DNA of 64,000 nucleotides from Campylobacter concisus (GTDB lineage Bacteria > Campylobacterota > Campylobacteria > Campylobacterales > Campylobacteraceae), in contig NZ_JXUP01000008.1 of NCBI RefSeq assembly GCF_001891085.1, positions 81,991 through 145,990 of the forward strand, written 5' to 3'. Positions within the stretch are counted from its first letter, which is position 1. The number at the start of each line of letters is the position of its first letter. Positions 27,854 through 37,868 of the stretch are shown here, in pieces. Under the pieces are notes generated by a model. The model had not been told where the DNA came from and made no database searches. It was given only the letters and a program-made list of their open reading frames with translations. A program made the translations under genes and the position numbers.

Positions 27854-27886
27854 TTCATTAATACATTTTTTATAAGGAGAATGGTT

Positions 27887-29287
27887 ATGGCAACCAGAAA
27901 AGAACACGATTTTATAGGTGAGTTGGAAATCTCTGACGATTTTTATTATGGTATCCAAACATTTAGAGCTACCGAAAATTTTCATATGAGCGGTAGAACT
28001 TTAAAAGAGTATCCATACTTTGTAAAAGCATTTGCACAAATCAAAAAAGCAGCTGCACTTGCAAATAAAGAGGTTGGCGTTTTAGATCCTAAGATCGCTG
28101 ATACGCTAGCAAAAGCCGCTGATAGAGTAATAGCTGGTGAGTTTTTAGATCAATTTGTGGTTGATATGGTTCAAGGTGGTGCTGGAACAAGTACAAACAT
28201 GAATGCAAACGAGGTTATTACAAATATCGCACTTGAGAGCATGGGTCATAAAAAAGGTGAGTATCAATACATCCATCCAAACGATCATACAAACCTTGGA
28301 CAAAGCACAAATGACACTTACCCAAGCTCAATAAAAGTAGCAACTTACGCAAAACTTACTGATTTGCTTGCTGCGATGAATCTACTAAAAGATGAACTTG
28401 ATAAAAAAGCAAAAGATTTTAAAGATATCATTAAAATGGGTAGAACTGAGCTTGAGGACGCAGTTCCTACAACACTTGGCAATACATTTAACGCATTTGC
28501 AAGCTATATTAAGAGCGATATAGAAAAGATCACAGCTGCACGCGAGTCAATGACATATCTAAATATGGGTGCAACTGCGATTGGTACAGGTATTAACTGC
28601 CACCCTGATTATAAAAATGTAGTTGTTAAAAAGTTAAAAGATATCACTGGTGTTGATTTCAAAAAAGCTGATGATTTCATCGCAGCTACACAAGACACTG
28701 CAGACTTTGTACACGTAAGTGGTGCGTTAAAAACTGCAGCTGTTAGACTTTCAAAAATCGCAAATGACCTTCGTTTGATGAACTCAGGTCCAAGATGCGG
28801 CCTTGGCGAGATAAATTTACCACAAATGCAACCAGGCAGCTCAATCATGCCAGGCAAAGTAAACCCAGTTATCGCTGAGGTTGTAGGCGAAGCGTGCTAT
28901 GAAGTAATCGGTAACGACGTAACTATCATGCTTTGCTCAGAAAGAGGCGAATTTGAGCTAAATGCGTTTGAGCCAGGCATCGCTTATGCGTTATTTAACT
29001 CTATATTTATCCTTGAAAATGCGATGAAAACACTAGCTGAAAAAGCTGTAAGAAAACTAACAGCAAATCCAGAAGCTTGCTTAAAATCAGTTCTAGGCTC
29101 AGTTGGTATCGTAACAGCATTTAACCCATACATTGGCTATGAAAAGTCAGCAAGCATCGCTAAAGAAGCTTTGCAAACTGGTAAAGCAGTTGGCGATATC
29201 TGCCTAGAGAGAGGCTATCTAAGCAAAGAAGAGATCGATAAAATTTTAGAGCCAAAAAATATGCTAAATCCAAGCATGGTTAGGTAG
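27887..29287 (+). CDS. aspA: Aspartate ammonia-lyase
   Basis: AspA splits aspartate to fumarate and ammonia. This feeds fumarate respiration through frdCAB and lets Campylobacter use amino acids for carbon and energy. The 466-residue protein has the fumarase/aspartase signature GSSIMPGKVNP near residue 317, with substrate-binding GTSTNMNANEV and QSTNDTYPSS earlier. I chose the ATG at 27887 (MATRKEHDFIG) because AAGGAG is seven bases upstream; the ATG at 27881 would leave only one base of spacing. A dicarboxylate carrier gene follows, the same pair as in C. jejuni. Confidence 0.96.
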   Translation: MATRKEHDFIGELEISDDFYYGIQTFRATENFHMSGRTLKEYPYFVKAFAQIKKAAALANKEVGVLDPKIADTLAKAADRVIAGEFLDQFVVDMVQGGAGTSTNMNANEVITNIALESMGHKKGEYQYIHPNDHTNLGQSTNDTYPSSIKVATYAKLTDLLAAMNLLKDELDKKAKDFKDIIKMGRTELEDAVPTTLGNTFNAFASYIKSDIEKITAARESMTYLNMGATAIGTGINCHPDYKNVVVKKLKDITGVDFKKADDFIAATQDTADFVHVSGALKTAAVRLSKIANDLRLMNSGPRCGLGEINLPQMQPGSSIMPGKVNPVIAEVVGEACYEVIGNDVTIMLCSERGEFELNAFEPGIAYALFNSIFILENAMKTLAEKAVRKLTANPEACLKSVLGSVGIVTAFNPYIGYEKSASIAKEALQTGKAVGDICLERGYLSKEEIDKILEPKNMLNPSMVR

Positions 29288-29310
29288 AAATTTAAGCAAA
29301 GTATTATTAA

Positions 29311-29336
29311 AAGCGTGTCAAAATTCTGGCACGCTT
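29311..29336 (+). terminator. Hairpin between aspA and the dicarboxylate carrier gene
   Basis: AAGCGTGTC and GGCACGCTT form a 9-bp stem with one G-U pair. No long T-run follows, so it may attenuate transcription or stabilise the aspA message. Confidence 0.55.
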
Positions 29337-29378
29337 AAGTAAAAATTTTAGTTATAAAATTTAATAGAGGAGTTTTCA

Positions 29379-30866
29379 ATGGATATTTCATTGATATTAC
29401 AGTTGATCGTACTTTTTGGTGCGATATTCTTGGGTGTTAGACTAGGCGGTATGGCTATTGGTTATGCTGGTGGCATTGGCGTCGTAGTTTTAACTTTAGG
29501 ACTTGGATTAAAAGCAGGTAGTATACCTTGGGATGTTATTTTAATCATTATGTCCGTTATAGCTGCTATTACAGCGATGCAAGTAGCTGGTGGCCTTGAT
29601 TATTTGGTGCAAATAGCTGAGGGGATACTAAGAAAACATCCAAAATACATAAATTTCTTAGCTCCAGTTGTCACTTACTTGCTAACTGTATTTGCTGGTA
29701 CTGGACACACAGCATTTTCTATGATTCCAGTTATTACTGAAGTTGCAAAGACGCAAAATATTAAGCCTAGCGCGCCTCTTAGTATAGCTGTTGTTGCTAG
29801 TCAGATAGCTATTACTGCAAGCCCGGTTTCAGCAGCGGTTGTATTTATGGCTGGTGAGCATGCCTTGGGCGGACTTGGCATTAGCTATCCATTACTATTA
29901 GCTATCTGGATACCTACAACTTTTATTGGTTGTATGCTAACAGCTCTTGTTATAAATATATTTTATAATCTTGATCTAAGTAGCGATAAAGAGTATCAAA
30001 GAAGACTTAAAGAAGGGCTAATCAAAGATGTTAAAATCGAAGAGAAAAAAGAGCTTCCAAAAGGAGCTAAACTATCTGTTTTAATATTCTTAGTTGGTGT
30101 TATCTCTGTCGTTTTATATGCTACTGCTATTAGTAAAAACGTAGGCTGGATAAAACCAAGCTATGTAACAGGCTATGAAAAAATTTATGAGACCAAAAGT
30201 CCAGATAAATTTAATGAACTTGTCGCAAAAGATATAAAAGTTAAAACTGACTCAACTACTAATGTAAAATATGTAGAAGATCCAGATAAACCTACAAAGG
30301 TGTTGGTATTAACTAGAGATAACGCTATTATGAGCTTTATGCTAGTTATCGCTACTTTAATCACACTAACTTGTGGCGTTAAAGTCGATAAGTTATTTAA
30401 TACAGCTACATTTAAAAGTGGTATGACTGCGTGCGTCTGCGTGCTAGGTGTAGCGTGGCTTGGAGATACTTTCGTGGTAAATCACACCGATGCGATCAAA
30501 AATTTTGCCGGCGATTTTGTTAAAGACTATCCGTTTATGCTAGCTGTTGCGCTATTTTTTGCTAGTATGCTTCTTTACTCTCAAGCTGCTACCGCAAAGG
30601 CACTTATTCCTACAGTTATAGCCGCACTTGGTTTAACTGCTGCAAATAACGGTGACGCATATATTTTAGTTGCATCATTTGCTGCAGTTTCAGCATTGTT
30701 TGTGTTGCCAACATATCCGACACTTCTTGGAGCCGTTCAAATGGATGATACTGGAACAACTAGGATAGGTAAATATATATTCAACCACTCCTTTTTTATT
30801 CCAGGCGTTTTAGCTATTGCTTTTTCTGTCGCACTTGGATTTTTGATAGCTCCGATACTTTTATAA
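29379..30866 (+). CDS. dcuA: Anaerobic C4-dicarboxylate transporter, DcuA/DcuB family
   Basis: Inner-membrane carrier that exchanges aspartate or fumarate for succinate. The N-terminus (LIVLFGAIFLGVRLGGMAIGYAGGIGV) and FAGTGHTAFSMIPVI are strongly Dcu-like, and about ten or more membrane helices can be counted. At 495 residues it is some 50 longer than DcuA/DcuB as I know them. The extra length is a polar stretch of about 60 residues around positions 248-312, rich in Lys, Asp and Thr, between two membrane segments. It lies after aspA and probably shares its message. It is more likely DcuA-type by context. Confidence 0.88.
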   Translation: MDISLILQLIVLFGAIFLGVRLGGMAIGYAGGIGVVVLTLGLGLKAGSIPWDVILIIMSVIAAITAMQVAGGLDYLVQIAEGILRKHPKYINFLAPVVTYLLTVFAGTGHTAFSMIPVITEVAKTQNIKPSAPLSIAVVASQIAITASPVSAAVVFMAGEHALGGLGISYPLLLAIWIPTTFIGCMLTALVINIFYNLDLSSDKEYQRRLKEGLIKDVKIEEKKELPKGAKLSVLIFLVGVISVVLYATAISKNVGWIKPSYVTGYEKIYETKSPDKFNELVAKDIKVKTDSTTNVKYVEDPDKPTKVLVLTRDNAIMSFMLVIATLITLTCGVKVDKLFNTATFKSGMTACVCVLGVAWLGDTFVVNHTDAIKNFAGDFVKDYPFMLAVALFFASMLLYSQAATAKALIPTVIAALGLTAANNGDAYILVASFAAVSALFVLPTYPTLLGAVQMDDTGTTRIGKYIFNHSFFIPGVLAIAFSVALGFLIAPILL

Positions 30867-30885
30867 GTATTTTTAAATTAAACTT

Positions 30886-30911
30886 AAGCCGAGATCTCTC
30901 TCGGCTTTTTT
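30886..30911 (+). terminator. Intrinsic terminator after dcuA
   Basis: AAGCCGAGA and TCTCGGCTT form a perfect 9-bp stem with a four-base loop followed by a T-run. Confidence 0.9.
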
Positions 30912-31039
30912 AAATCCCTTTAAAATTTTTAATTTCTATTCAAAATCCTTAATCAAAATTTTATATTTAAAATTTTTATAAGATCACGTTAAAAATTATA
31001 TTAATTAAATTTATAATTTTTAGAATTTTACTTATTTTG

Positions 31040-31057
31040 ATATTAGAATACTAATTT
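31040..31057. promoter_or_regulatory. Possible operator upstream of the sulfur-reductase operon
   Basis: ATTAG and CTAAT are inverted around AATA. The right part AATACTAATTT (31047-31057) is identical to 11 bases of the palindrome upstream of frdC, and ATATTAG on the left is also shared with it. The surrounding 250 bases (30912-31161) are very AT-rich and otherwise hold only the AAAGGGAG site before the ATG. Confidence 0.3.
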
Positions 31058-31161
31058 TTTAAAACTAAAAATCTAAATATAAATATTAAGTAAGATTTAA
31101 TTTTATTTTCAATTTTAAATACTAAAATAACTAAAGGCAAATATCTTTTAAAGGGAGAAAG

Positions 31162-33435
31162 ATGAGCTTAAATAGACGAGAATTTTTAAAATTAGGTGCT
31201 GGAGTTAGTATGGTTGCATCGTCCTTACCGGGTGGTGCTTTGGAAAATGCTGCAAAGCAAGATGAGAAGTACGTCCGTAGCTTTTGCGAGATGTGCTCTT
31301 CAAGATGCCCTATTGAAGCAAAGATCGTTGATAATAAAATTTGCTTCTTAAGCGGTAATCCAAAAGCTGGCGGTACGGCGACTTCGCTTTGTGCAAGAGG
31401 CGGTTCTGGTTTTAGTCAGCTTTATGACGAAAATAGAGTTAAAAAGCCTTTGATCAGGGTTGGCGAGAGAGGAGAAAATAAATGGCGCGAGGCTAGCTGG
31501 GACGAGGCACTTGACCTAGTTGCTTAAAAAATGCTTGAGATCAAGCAAAAGTATGGCCCTGAAAGCTTTGTCTTTACCTGTAAAAGCTCGCAAACACATA
31601 AGCTAATGGTAAATTTTGCCTCAGCTTACGGCTCGCCAAACTGCTTTTCACACTTTTCGTGCTGTCCGATCACATATCAAATGGTCTGTGAGCAGATGTA
31701 TGGCATAGCTAAGCTAAAAAGAGACTTTGCAAATGCAAAATACGTTGTAAATTTTGGCCACAATCTTTTTGAAGGCATCGTCATAGCTGATGCTAAAAAG
31801 CTTGCTAAATTTGCAGCTAAAAAAGATACAAAGCTACTTGTGCTTGAGCCAAGATTTAGCGTTGTAGCTTCAAAAGCTGATGAGTGGCTGCCAGTTAGAC
31901 CTGGCACTGATCTAGCTTTTGTGCTAGCTATCATAAATACATGGATACAAAATGGCACTTACGATAAAGAATTTATTGAGAAATTTACAATTGGCTTTGA
32001 TGAGATCGTTAAAAGCGTAGAGGGCAAAACGCCTGAATGGCAAGAGGCGATCACTGGCATAAAAGCAAGTGATGTTAGACGCATCGCTGATGAAATTTAT
32101 AAAGCTGCCCCAAGAGTTATTTTTGATTTTGGTCATAAGACAACCACCACAAAAGCTGAATATATGAGGACAAAGGCCATCATGGTGGCAAATGCGATGA
32201 TGGGTAACTGGGAGGTCAAAGGTGGTCTTTTTGGTGGCAAAAATGCAAAAACCTTTAACAAGCTAGTTGGCGAGGATAAATTTCCAGTTCTTAAAAATCC
32301 AGATGAGAAATTTAAAGTGCCAAAAGTGACCAGACTAGACTTCGCTGGCGAGGCTGGTAGGCATAAATTTGTAAGTAGAAAACATGGCGTTTTGATGGAT
32401 ATAAATGACGCTATCTTAAACGAGAAGCCTTACGCCATAAAAGGCTGGTTTAACATCCGCTTTAACCACCTAATAAACGTTGCTGAGACGATGAAGAGCA
32501 TAGAGGCTATGAAGAAGCTTGATTTTATCGTGGTAAGCGATGTTTATCTAAACGATATGGCGACATTTGCTGATGTCATCTTGCCTGAGAGTAGCTACCT
32601 AGAGCGCGACGAGGGCATAGAGGATAAGTCAGGTCTAAAGCCAGCTTATATGATAAGAAATAAAGTTATTGATCCAGTTGGCGACACAAGAGATGGGGCA
32701 TTTATCTTTAGAGAGCTAGCACGCCGCATGAAGATAGATGAGCTTTACACTTGGAACGATATACGTGAGTTTAGGATGCAGCAAGCTGGCGGAGATGTAA
32801 ATTTACTTGCTGCGCTGGAAAAAGATGGCTTTATCACGTGGGATGAGCCGGGAATTTTGTTTAGAGAAAAAGGCATGATCGATAAATTTGTTGCTAAATA
32901 TCCAGTCGCTTCTAAATTTATAGGTGAAAATGGTCTAATGGATGATATGGCTAAGCTTAAAACAAAAAGCGGCAAGATAGAGCTATTTTTGCCTGATGTC
33001 GAGGCGCAGTTTGCAGGATATGGCGCGCTAAATGATAAAGATATGGACACATTTGATGGACATGATCTTTGTTTAACTTGTGGCAAAACGCCTATTCATA
33101 CCAACGGCCACACTCAGGCGGTACCGTCGCTTCATGATCTTATGAGTGATAGCCCTATCTGGATAAATCCAAAAACAGCTAAACGTAAAAATTTACGAGA
33201 TGGCGATATGGTCGTGGTGAAAAATAAATTTGGCGAGCAAAAGGGCAAGCTTATGGTGACTGAGGGCATTAGAGAAGATACACTCTTTATCTATCACGGC
33301 TTTGGACACATCACTCCAGCTCTTAAGAGTATAGATCACGTGGGGCTAAATACAAGTGTACTTCTTAATCCAGCCGAAGGGCCAGTGGCTGCGACTATGG
33401 TTACAAATGTTGGCGTTAGCATAAGTAAAGCGTAA
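31162..33435 (+). pseudogene. PsrA/PhsA-type molybdopterin sulfur reductase, interrupted by an in-frame TAA
   Basis: Catalytic subunit of a polysulfide/thiosulfate reductase. The first part (121 codons) has a Tat signal (NRREFLKLGAG) and the [4Fe-4S] Cys set (CEMCSSRCP, then a Cys in SLCARGG). TAA at 31525-31527 is codon 122. The same frame then continues for 635 codons and carries the rest of the enzyme, including the GSPNCFSHFSCCP region, which should supply the Mo-ligating Cys. Without the stop the protein would be 757 residues, the normal size. The ATG at 31531 has no ribosome-binding site, and a product made from it would lack both the export signal and the iron-sulfur cluster. The B and C subunit genes downstream are intact, so the mutation is recent, a sequencing error, or suppressed. 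Confidence 0.85.
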
Positions 33436-33444
33436 GGATAGAAA

Positions 33445-34008
33445 ATGAAAAAATATATGATGATACATGATGAAAATTTATGCATCGGCTGTCAAGGCTG
33501 CTCGGTAGCTTGCAGAAGTGCAAACAACGTACCAAGGGGACTTTACCGCTTGCAGGTGCATGCAAAGATGAGTGGGACATTTCCAAATTTAAAGACTGAC
33601 TTTTTACGTCAAAGCTGTGTTATGTGCGAAGATGCACCTTGTGTTGAGGTTTGCCCAACTGGTGCTAGCTTTAAAACAGCTGATGGCGTGACGCTACTTG
33701 ATCATAGAATTTGTGTTAGTTGCAAATACTGCATCCTAGCCTGTCCATACGACGCTCGTTATGTCTTGCCAAATGGTGAGATAGGCAAATGCACATTTTG
33801 CTATGAGAGTAGGCTAGAAGAGGGCAAAGAGCCAGCTTGCGTTAGCGTCTGCCCTACAAATGCCCTAACTTTTGGCGATGTAAATGATGAAAACTCTAAA
33901 ATTTCAAAGAAATTAAAAGAGAGCAAATACTACTTGCCAAAAGCGGAGCTAAATACAAAACCTTCACTTGCGATGATCGCAAATACAAAAGGAGCACACC
34001 ATGAATAA
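33445..34008 (+). CDS. PsrB/PhsB-type iron-sulfur subunit
   Basis: A 187-residue electron-transfer subunit with four [4Fe-4S] clusters. The Cys motifs are visible in order: CIGCQGCSVAC, CVMCEDAPCVEVCP, CVSCKYCILACP and CTFC...CVSVCP. It links the membrane subunit to the catalytic subunit outside the cytoplasm, riding on the Tat signal of the A subunit because it has none of its own. It starts nine bases after the A gene and overlaps the C gene by eight bases. Confidence 0.93.
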   Translation: MKKYMMIHDENLCIGCQGCSVACRSANNVPRGLYRLQVHAKMSGTFPNLKTDFLRQSCVMCEDAPCVEVCPTGASFKTADGVTLLDHRICVSCKYCILACPYDARYVLPNGEIGKCTFCYESRLEEGKEPACVSVCPTNALTFGDVNDENSKISKKLKESKYYLPKAELNTKPSLAMIANTKGAHHE

Positions 34009-34936
34009 CATGTCAGGAAGCCTAGCTCAATACTCTGAAATTTACTGGGGTTGGCCGATAGCCGTTTATCTATTTTTAGCAGGACTTAGTGCGGGTGCTA
34101 GCATCGTTGCTGTGCTCATTTCAAAAAAATATGGCAAAGAGAACTATTACTTTAAAGCAGCCGCTCTTATCGCTCCATTAGCGATCATTCTTGGACTTGC
34201 TCTTTTAGTGCTTGATCTTGGCAAGCCGCTTAGCTTTTACTGGATACTTTTGCTTTACAACTTCGACTCAGTCATGTCAATAGGTGTTGCACTGCTTTTA
34301 ATTTATACGCCTCTTAGCGTTATATACGCGCTTGGCGCATTTAAAAACGAGATCGCAATGCTTAAAATTTCTCTTTTTGATATGGTTGCAAATTTTGCTA
34401 ACAAGCTTTCAAGCCTACTTGAAATTTTGCTTTTTATCCTAGGCATTGGCGTTGGTGCATATACAGGCTTTTTGCTAAGTGCAGCTCACAAGATCGCACT
34501 TTGGAATACATCAGTCTTGCCAGTATTATTTTTAGTATCAGGCTTGAGCTGTGCTGGTGCATTTACGCTACTTGTTGGCGTGTTAAAAGATAAGGCAAAA
34601 AGACAAAACGATATTGCACACTATTTATTAAAATTTGATTTTTTTGCGATTATTGCCGAGTTTTTGCTCATAGTTGCTCTGTTTATGGTTGTAAAAGGTG
34701 CAAGCACAAGTGGTGCAGAGAGCGTAGCAAACGCACTTAGTGCAAATTCCCTTGGGCTGATGTTTTATATTGGTGTCATTGGTTTTGGTATGGCTTTGCC
34801 TATCATTTTAGACTTAAGCGTTTTAAAGGTGCATGATTTTAAACGCGAATTTGCCGTGATCAACGCATTATTCGTAATATGTGGCGTCTTTTTGCTAAGG
34901 TGTTACATTGTCTATGCGGGGCAAATTTTTATTTAA
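34001..34936 (+). CDS. NrfD/PsrC-type quinone-reactive membrane subunit
   Basis: A 311-residue integral membrane protein with about eight helices, of the NrfD/PsrC family. It starts with SEIYWGWPIAVYLFLAGLSAGA, the typical first helix of the family. It oxidises menaquinol and passes electrons to the iron-sulfur subunit. The ATG overlaps the end of the B gene, and AAAGGAG precedes it. It completes an A-B-C operon for polysulfide or thiosulfate respiration; the substrate cannot be decided from sequence alone. Confidence 0.92.
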   Translation: MNNMSGSLAQYSEIYWGWPIAVYLFLAGLSAGASIVAVLISKKYGKENYYFKAAALIAPLAIILGLALLVLDLGKPLSFYWILLLYNFDSVMSIGVALLLIYTPLSVIYALGAFKNEIAMLKISLFDMVANFANKLSSLLEILLFILGIGVGAYTGFLLSAAHKIALWNTSVLPVLFLVSGLSCAGAFTLLVGVLKDKAKRQNDIAHYLLKFDFFAIIAEFLLIVALFMVVKGASTSGAESVANALSANSLGLMFYIGVIGFGMALPIILDLSVLKVHDFKREFAVINALFVICGVFLLRCYIVYAGQIFI

Positions 34937-35026
34937 TGCTTAAAAAATAATTTTAATTTTGAATTTACCTATTAAATATTACAATAGGGCTAAATCTTAA
35001 TAAAACTTATTTTTTAGGAGAGAGAT

Positions 35027-35695
35027 TTGAAAATTTTGCTTTTAGAAGATGATTTAGGGTTTCAAGAGAGCGTCTGTGAGTTTTTGCAGACGCTTGGTTA
35101 TGAAGTTACAGCAGTGAGCGATGGCCAAGAGGCGTGTGATCTGATAGAGAAAAATTTCTATCATCTTTTTATACTTGATATAAAAGTCCCTGGCGTAAAT
35201 GGACATGAGGTTATCAAGTACATAAGGAGCTTAAATCCAAACGCTCCTATCATGATAACAACATCTTTAGTTGATATAGGCGATATGGCTATTGGCTATG
35301 AGCTTGGCTGTAACGAATACCTAAAAAAGCCATTTGAACTTGCTGAGCTTAAATTTAGAGTAACTGAGCTTATGAGAAAATACTATGGAACTGACGATAA
35401 AAACATAGTAAAGATCAATGACGAGTTTAGCTTTAATCTAAACAAGCGTGCGCTATTTAAAAATGGCAAAATGGTCGATCTTAGTGCAAAAGAAGTTGCA
35501 CTTGTTGAGTGTCTAGTTTCACATCTAAATTCTTACGTCAGCATGGAAGAGTTAAGAGATCTTGTCTGGAACGATAAAGAAATAGAAGGCGCTGATATAA
35601 GAATGCACGTTTTAAAGATAAGAAACAAAACAACTAGTGACTTTATCACTTCAAAGAGGCGTATAGGCTACAAGATAGATGCACAAGAGCTTTAA
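35027..35695 (+). CDS. OmpR-family response regulator
   Basis: A 222-residue regulator. The receiver domain has the acidic pair ED at residues 7-8, the phosphoacceptor D51 in LFILDIKVPG and the Lys of EYLKKPFEL. A winged-helix DNA-binding domain follows (about 125-218: LSAKEVALVECLVSHLNSY, RMHVLKIRNK, TSKRRIGYKI). AGGAGAG precedes the start; the first codon is TTG. The following kinase gene overlaps it by 17 bases. Its position right after the sulfur-reductase operon suggests, but does not prove, that it controls that operon. Confidence 0.92.
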   Translation: MKILLLEDDLGFQESVCEFLQTLGYEVTAVSDGQEACDLIEKNFYHLFILDIKVPGVNGHEVIKYIRSLNPNAPIMITTSLVDIGDMAIGYELGCNEYLKKPFELAELKFRVTELMRKYYGTDDKNIVKINDEFSFNLNKRALFKNGKMVDLSAKEVALVECLVSHLNSYVSMEELRDLVWNDKEIEGADIRMHVLKIRNKTTSDFITSKRRIGYKIDAQEL

Positions 35696-36785
35696 GATCC
35701 AGATCATAGCGACATTTGTCATAATGTCGCTTTTTTGTTTTCAAAGCTTTGTGATCTTAAATTTAAGCCAAAAAAATAGCACTTCAAAAGCTCTTTTTGG
35801 TGCGATGAAGCATGAAACTATTATCAAAAATTCGTTTTTAAAAAATGAAAATATAACTCCTTCTTTAAATTATAAATTTGCGATCTATGATGTAAATTTT
35901 AATCCAATTATTTCAAATCTCTCCAAGCAGCCAAGCAACTTTAAATTTGTAACACTTGAAGAAAATGGCTTCTTGTTTTATAAAAGCTTTTTTATAAAGG
36001 ATAAAACGCCTTATTACATTGTCGTTGAAAAAGAGCTTGATAATGAAAAAAGTATATTTCTAGCGGCACTTATGCTCCTTGTCATCCTTGTGGCGGTGCT
36101 TTTTATCGTCTATTTTTTATATCTAAGCAGTGTTAAGCCTTATAAAGAGTTTCAAAAGTATATGAACAACTTCTTTAATGACGCTATGCACGAGCTAAAG
36201 ACCCCACTTGGCGTGGCTGGTATGAACCTTGAGATGCTTGGACTTGAAAACAAGTATATAACTCGCATCAAAAACGCCCTAAAACAGATGCAAATAACCT
36301 ACGAAGATGTCGAGTATTTTATAAAGCGTGGCTACATAAAATTTCCACTTGAGCGCCTAAATTTGGGCGAATATATAATAGAGCGAGTGAAATTTCTCTC
36401 AAGCGTGGCCGATGTCAAACACATCGAGATAAAGACAAATTTAGAAGGCGATGCATTTACTATGCTAAGCAAGGTCGAAGCTCAGCGCATCATCGATAAC
36501 ACCATCACAAACGCCATAAAATACAGCCCAAAAGAGAGCGAGATACTAATAAATCTAAGCTTTGAAAATGACCGGATAAAGCTTAGCGTGCAAGACTTTG
36601 GCAAGGGGATAAAGGACGTCAAAAAGGTCTGGAAAAGATACGTCAGAGAGGATGAAATCCAAGGCGGTTTTGGCCTTGGGCTAAATATCGTCAGTGAAAT
36701 TTGCCAAAAACATGACATTACATACGGCGTTGATAGCGTTTACAATGAAGGCAGCACCTTTTACTATAAATTTAAACGAGCTTAA
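35679..36785 (+). CDS. Sensor histidine kinase
   Basis: A 368-residue membrane kinase, with TM1 at about 8-28, a periplasmic domain of roughly 95 residues, and TM2 at about 127-149. The DHp helix has H171 in MHELKTPLG. The ATPase motifs are the N box NTITNAIKYSP, G1 DFGKGIKDV and G2 GGFGLGLNIV. Only about 20 residues separate TM2 from the DHp helix, so there is no HAMP domain. It is translated together with the response regulator by overlap. The ligand of the small periplasmic domain is unknown. Confidence 0.92.
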   Translation: MHKSFKIQIIATFVIMSLFCFQSFVILNLSQKNSTSKALFGAMKHETIIKNSFLKNENITPSLNYKFAIYDVNFNPIISNLSKQPSNFKFVTLEENGFLFYKSFFIKDKTPYYIVVEKELDNEKSIFLAALMLLVILVAVLFIVYFLYLSSVKPYKEFQKYMNNFFNDAMHELKTPLGVAGMNLEMLGLENKYITRIKNALKQMQITYEDVEYFIKRGYIKFPLERLNLGEYIIERVKFLSSVADVKHIEIKTNLEGDAFTMLSKVEAQRIIDNTITNAIKYSPKESEILINLSFENDRIKLSVQDFGKGIKDVKKVWKRYVREDEIQGGFGLGLNIVSEICQKHDITYGVDSVYNEGSTFYYKFKRA

Positions 36786-36834
36786 ATTAAGCATAAAAGC
36801 GTAAAATGAAGCCTTAAATTTAGAAGGAAAAACT

Positions 36835-37845
36835 TTGGATAGAATCGTTGAAATCGAAAAAGTAAGCTTTGAAAATGACTTTGAAGTCTCGCTTAGGCCG
36901 ACAAAATTTGAAGACTACATCGGTCAAGAAAAGATAAAACAAAATTTAGATGTCTTTATAAAAGCAGCCAAAAAGCGAAATGAGTGCCTAGATCACGTGC
37001 TATTTTACGGCCCTCCAGGACTTGGTAAGACGACCCTTGCTCACATCATCGCAAATGAAATGGGCGTAAGCATCAAAATGACCGCAGCGCCTATGATAGA
37101 AAAGAGTGGTGATCTCGCGGCAATCCTTACAAATTTACAAGAGGGCGACGTGCTTTTTATTGATGAGATCCACCGCCTAAGCCCAGCCATTGAAGAGGTG
37201 CTCTACCCTGCTATGGAGGACTTTAGGCTTGATATTATAATTGGCTCAGGGCCAGCTGCTCAAACTATCAAGATAGACTTGCCAAAATTTACGCTAATAG
37301 GCGCAACGACACGTGCTGGCATGATCTCAGCGCCTTTAAGGGACCGCTTTGGGATGGACTTTAGGCTGCAGTTTTATACAAGCAGTGAGCTAAGCCGTAT
37401 CGTACAGATCGCCTCAGCCAAGCTTGGCAAAGAGTGCGACAAAAACGCCTCGCTTGAGATCGCCAAACGCTCACGTGCCACGCCTAGGATCGCTCTTAGA
37501 CTATTAAAGCGAATTCGCGACTTTGCTGAGGTAAATGACGAGCAAATCATCAGCCACGAGCGCGCAAAAGAGGGACTTAACGCACTTGGTGTAAATTCGC
37601 TTGGGTTTGACGAGATGGATATTAGGTATTTAGAAATTTTGATGCAAGCAAGGCGCCGTCCTATGGGACTTAGCACGATCGCTGCGGCACTTAGCGAGGA
37701 CGAGGGCACGGTTGAGGACGTCATCGAGCCATATCTGCTTGCAAATGGCTTTATCGAGCGCACCGCAAAGGGTAGGATCGCAAGTGCGAAGTGCTTTGAG
37801 ACCTTTAACATCAAGATCGATATCGAAAAAGGGCTTTTTGAGTAG
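36835..37845 (+). CDS. ruvB: Holliday junction branch migration ATPase RuvB
   Basis: RuvB drives branch migration with RuvA. The 336-residue AAA+ protein has Walker [10 protein letters not shown] near residue 62, Walker [10 protein letters not shown], sensor GATTRAG and the C-terminal winged helix with [13 protein letters not shown]. The start is TTG at 36835, giving MDRIVEIEK as in C. jejuni, with GAAGGA upstream; no in-frame ATG fits. No ruvA or ruvC is adjacent. Confidence 0.97.
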   Translation: MDRIVEIEKVSFENDFEVSLRPTKFEDYIGQEKIKQNLDVFIKAAKKRNECLDHVLFYGPPGLGKTTLAHIIANEMGVSIKMTAAPMIEKSGDLAAILTNLQEGDVLFIDEIHRLSPAIEEVLYPAMEDFRLDIIIGSGPAAQTIKIDLPKFTLIGATTRAGMISAPLRDRFGMDFRLQFYTSSELSRIVQIASAKLGKECDKNASLEIAKRSRATPRIALRLLKRIRDFAEVNDEQIISHERAKEGLNALGVNSLGFDEMDIRYLEILMQARRRPMGLSTIAAALSEDEGTVEDVIEPYLLANGFIERTAKGRIASAKCFETFNIKIDIEKGLFE

Positions 37846-37868
37846 CAAAATTTAAATTTGGAGCAAAA

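Larger units (their letters stand above)
27227..27886. other. Long AT-rich spacer upstream of aspA
   Basis: About 650 bases with very high AT content and stops in all frames; I see no gene or RNA gene. It holds a terminator-like hairpin at its left end (27238-27263), a hairpin at 27721-27744, a palindrome at 27822-27840 and the aspA promoter. ATATTAG-type and AGTATTAG-type strings recur (about 27392 and 27530). Confidence 0.7.

Noticed and set aside
31525..31530. Selenocysteine or frameshift at the interruption in the sulfur reductase
   Set aside because: The stop is TAA, not TGA, and the same frame continues on both sides, so neither explanation fits.
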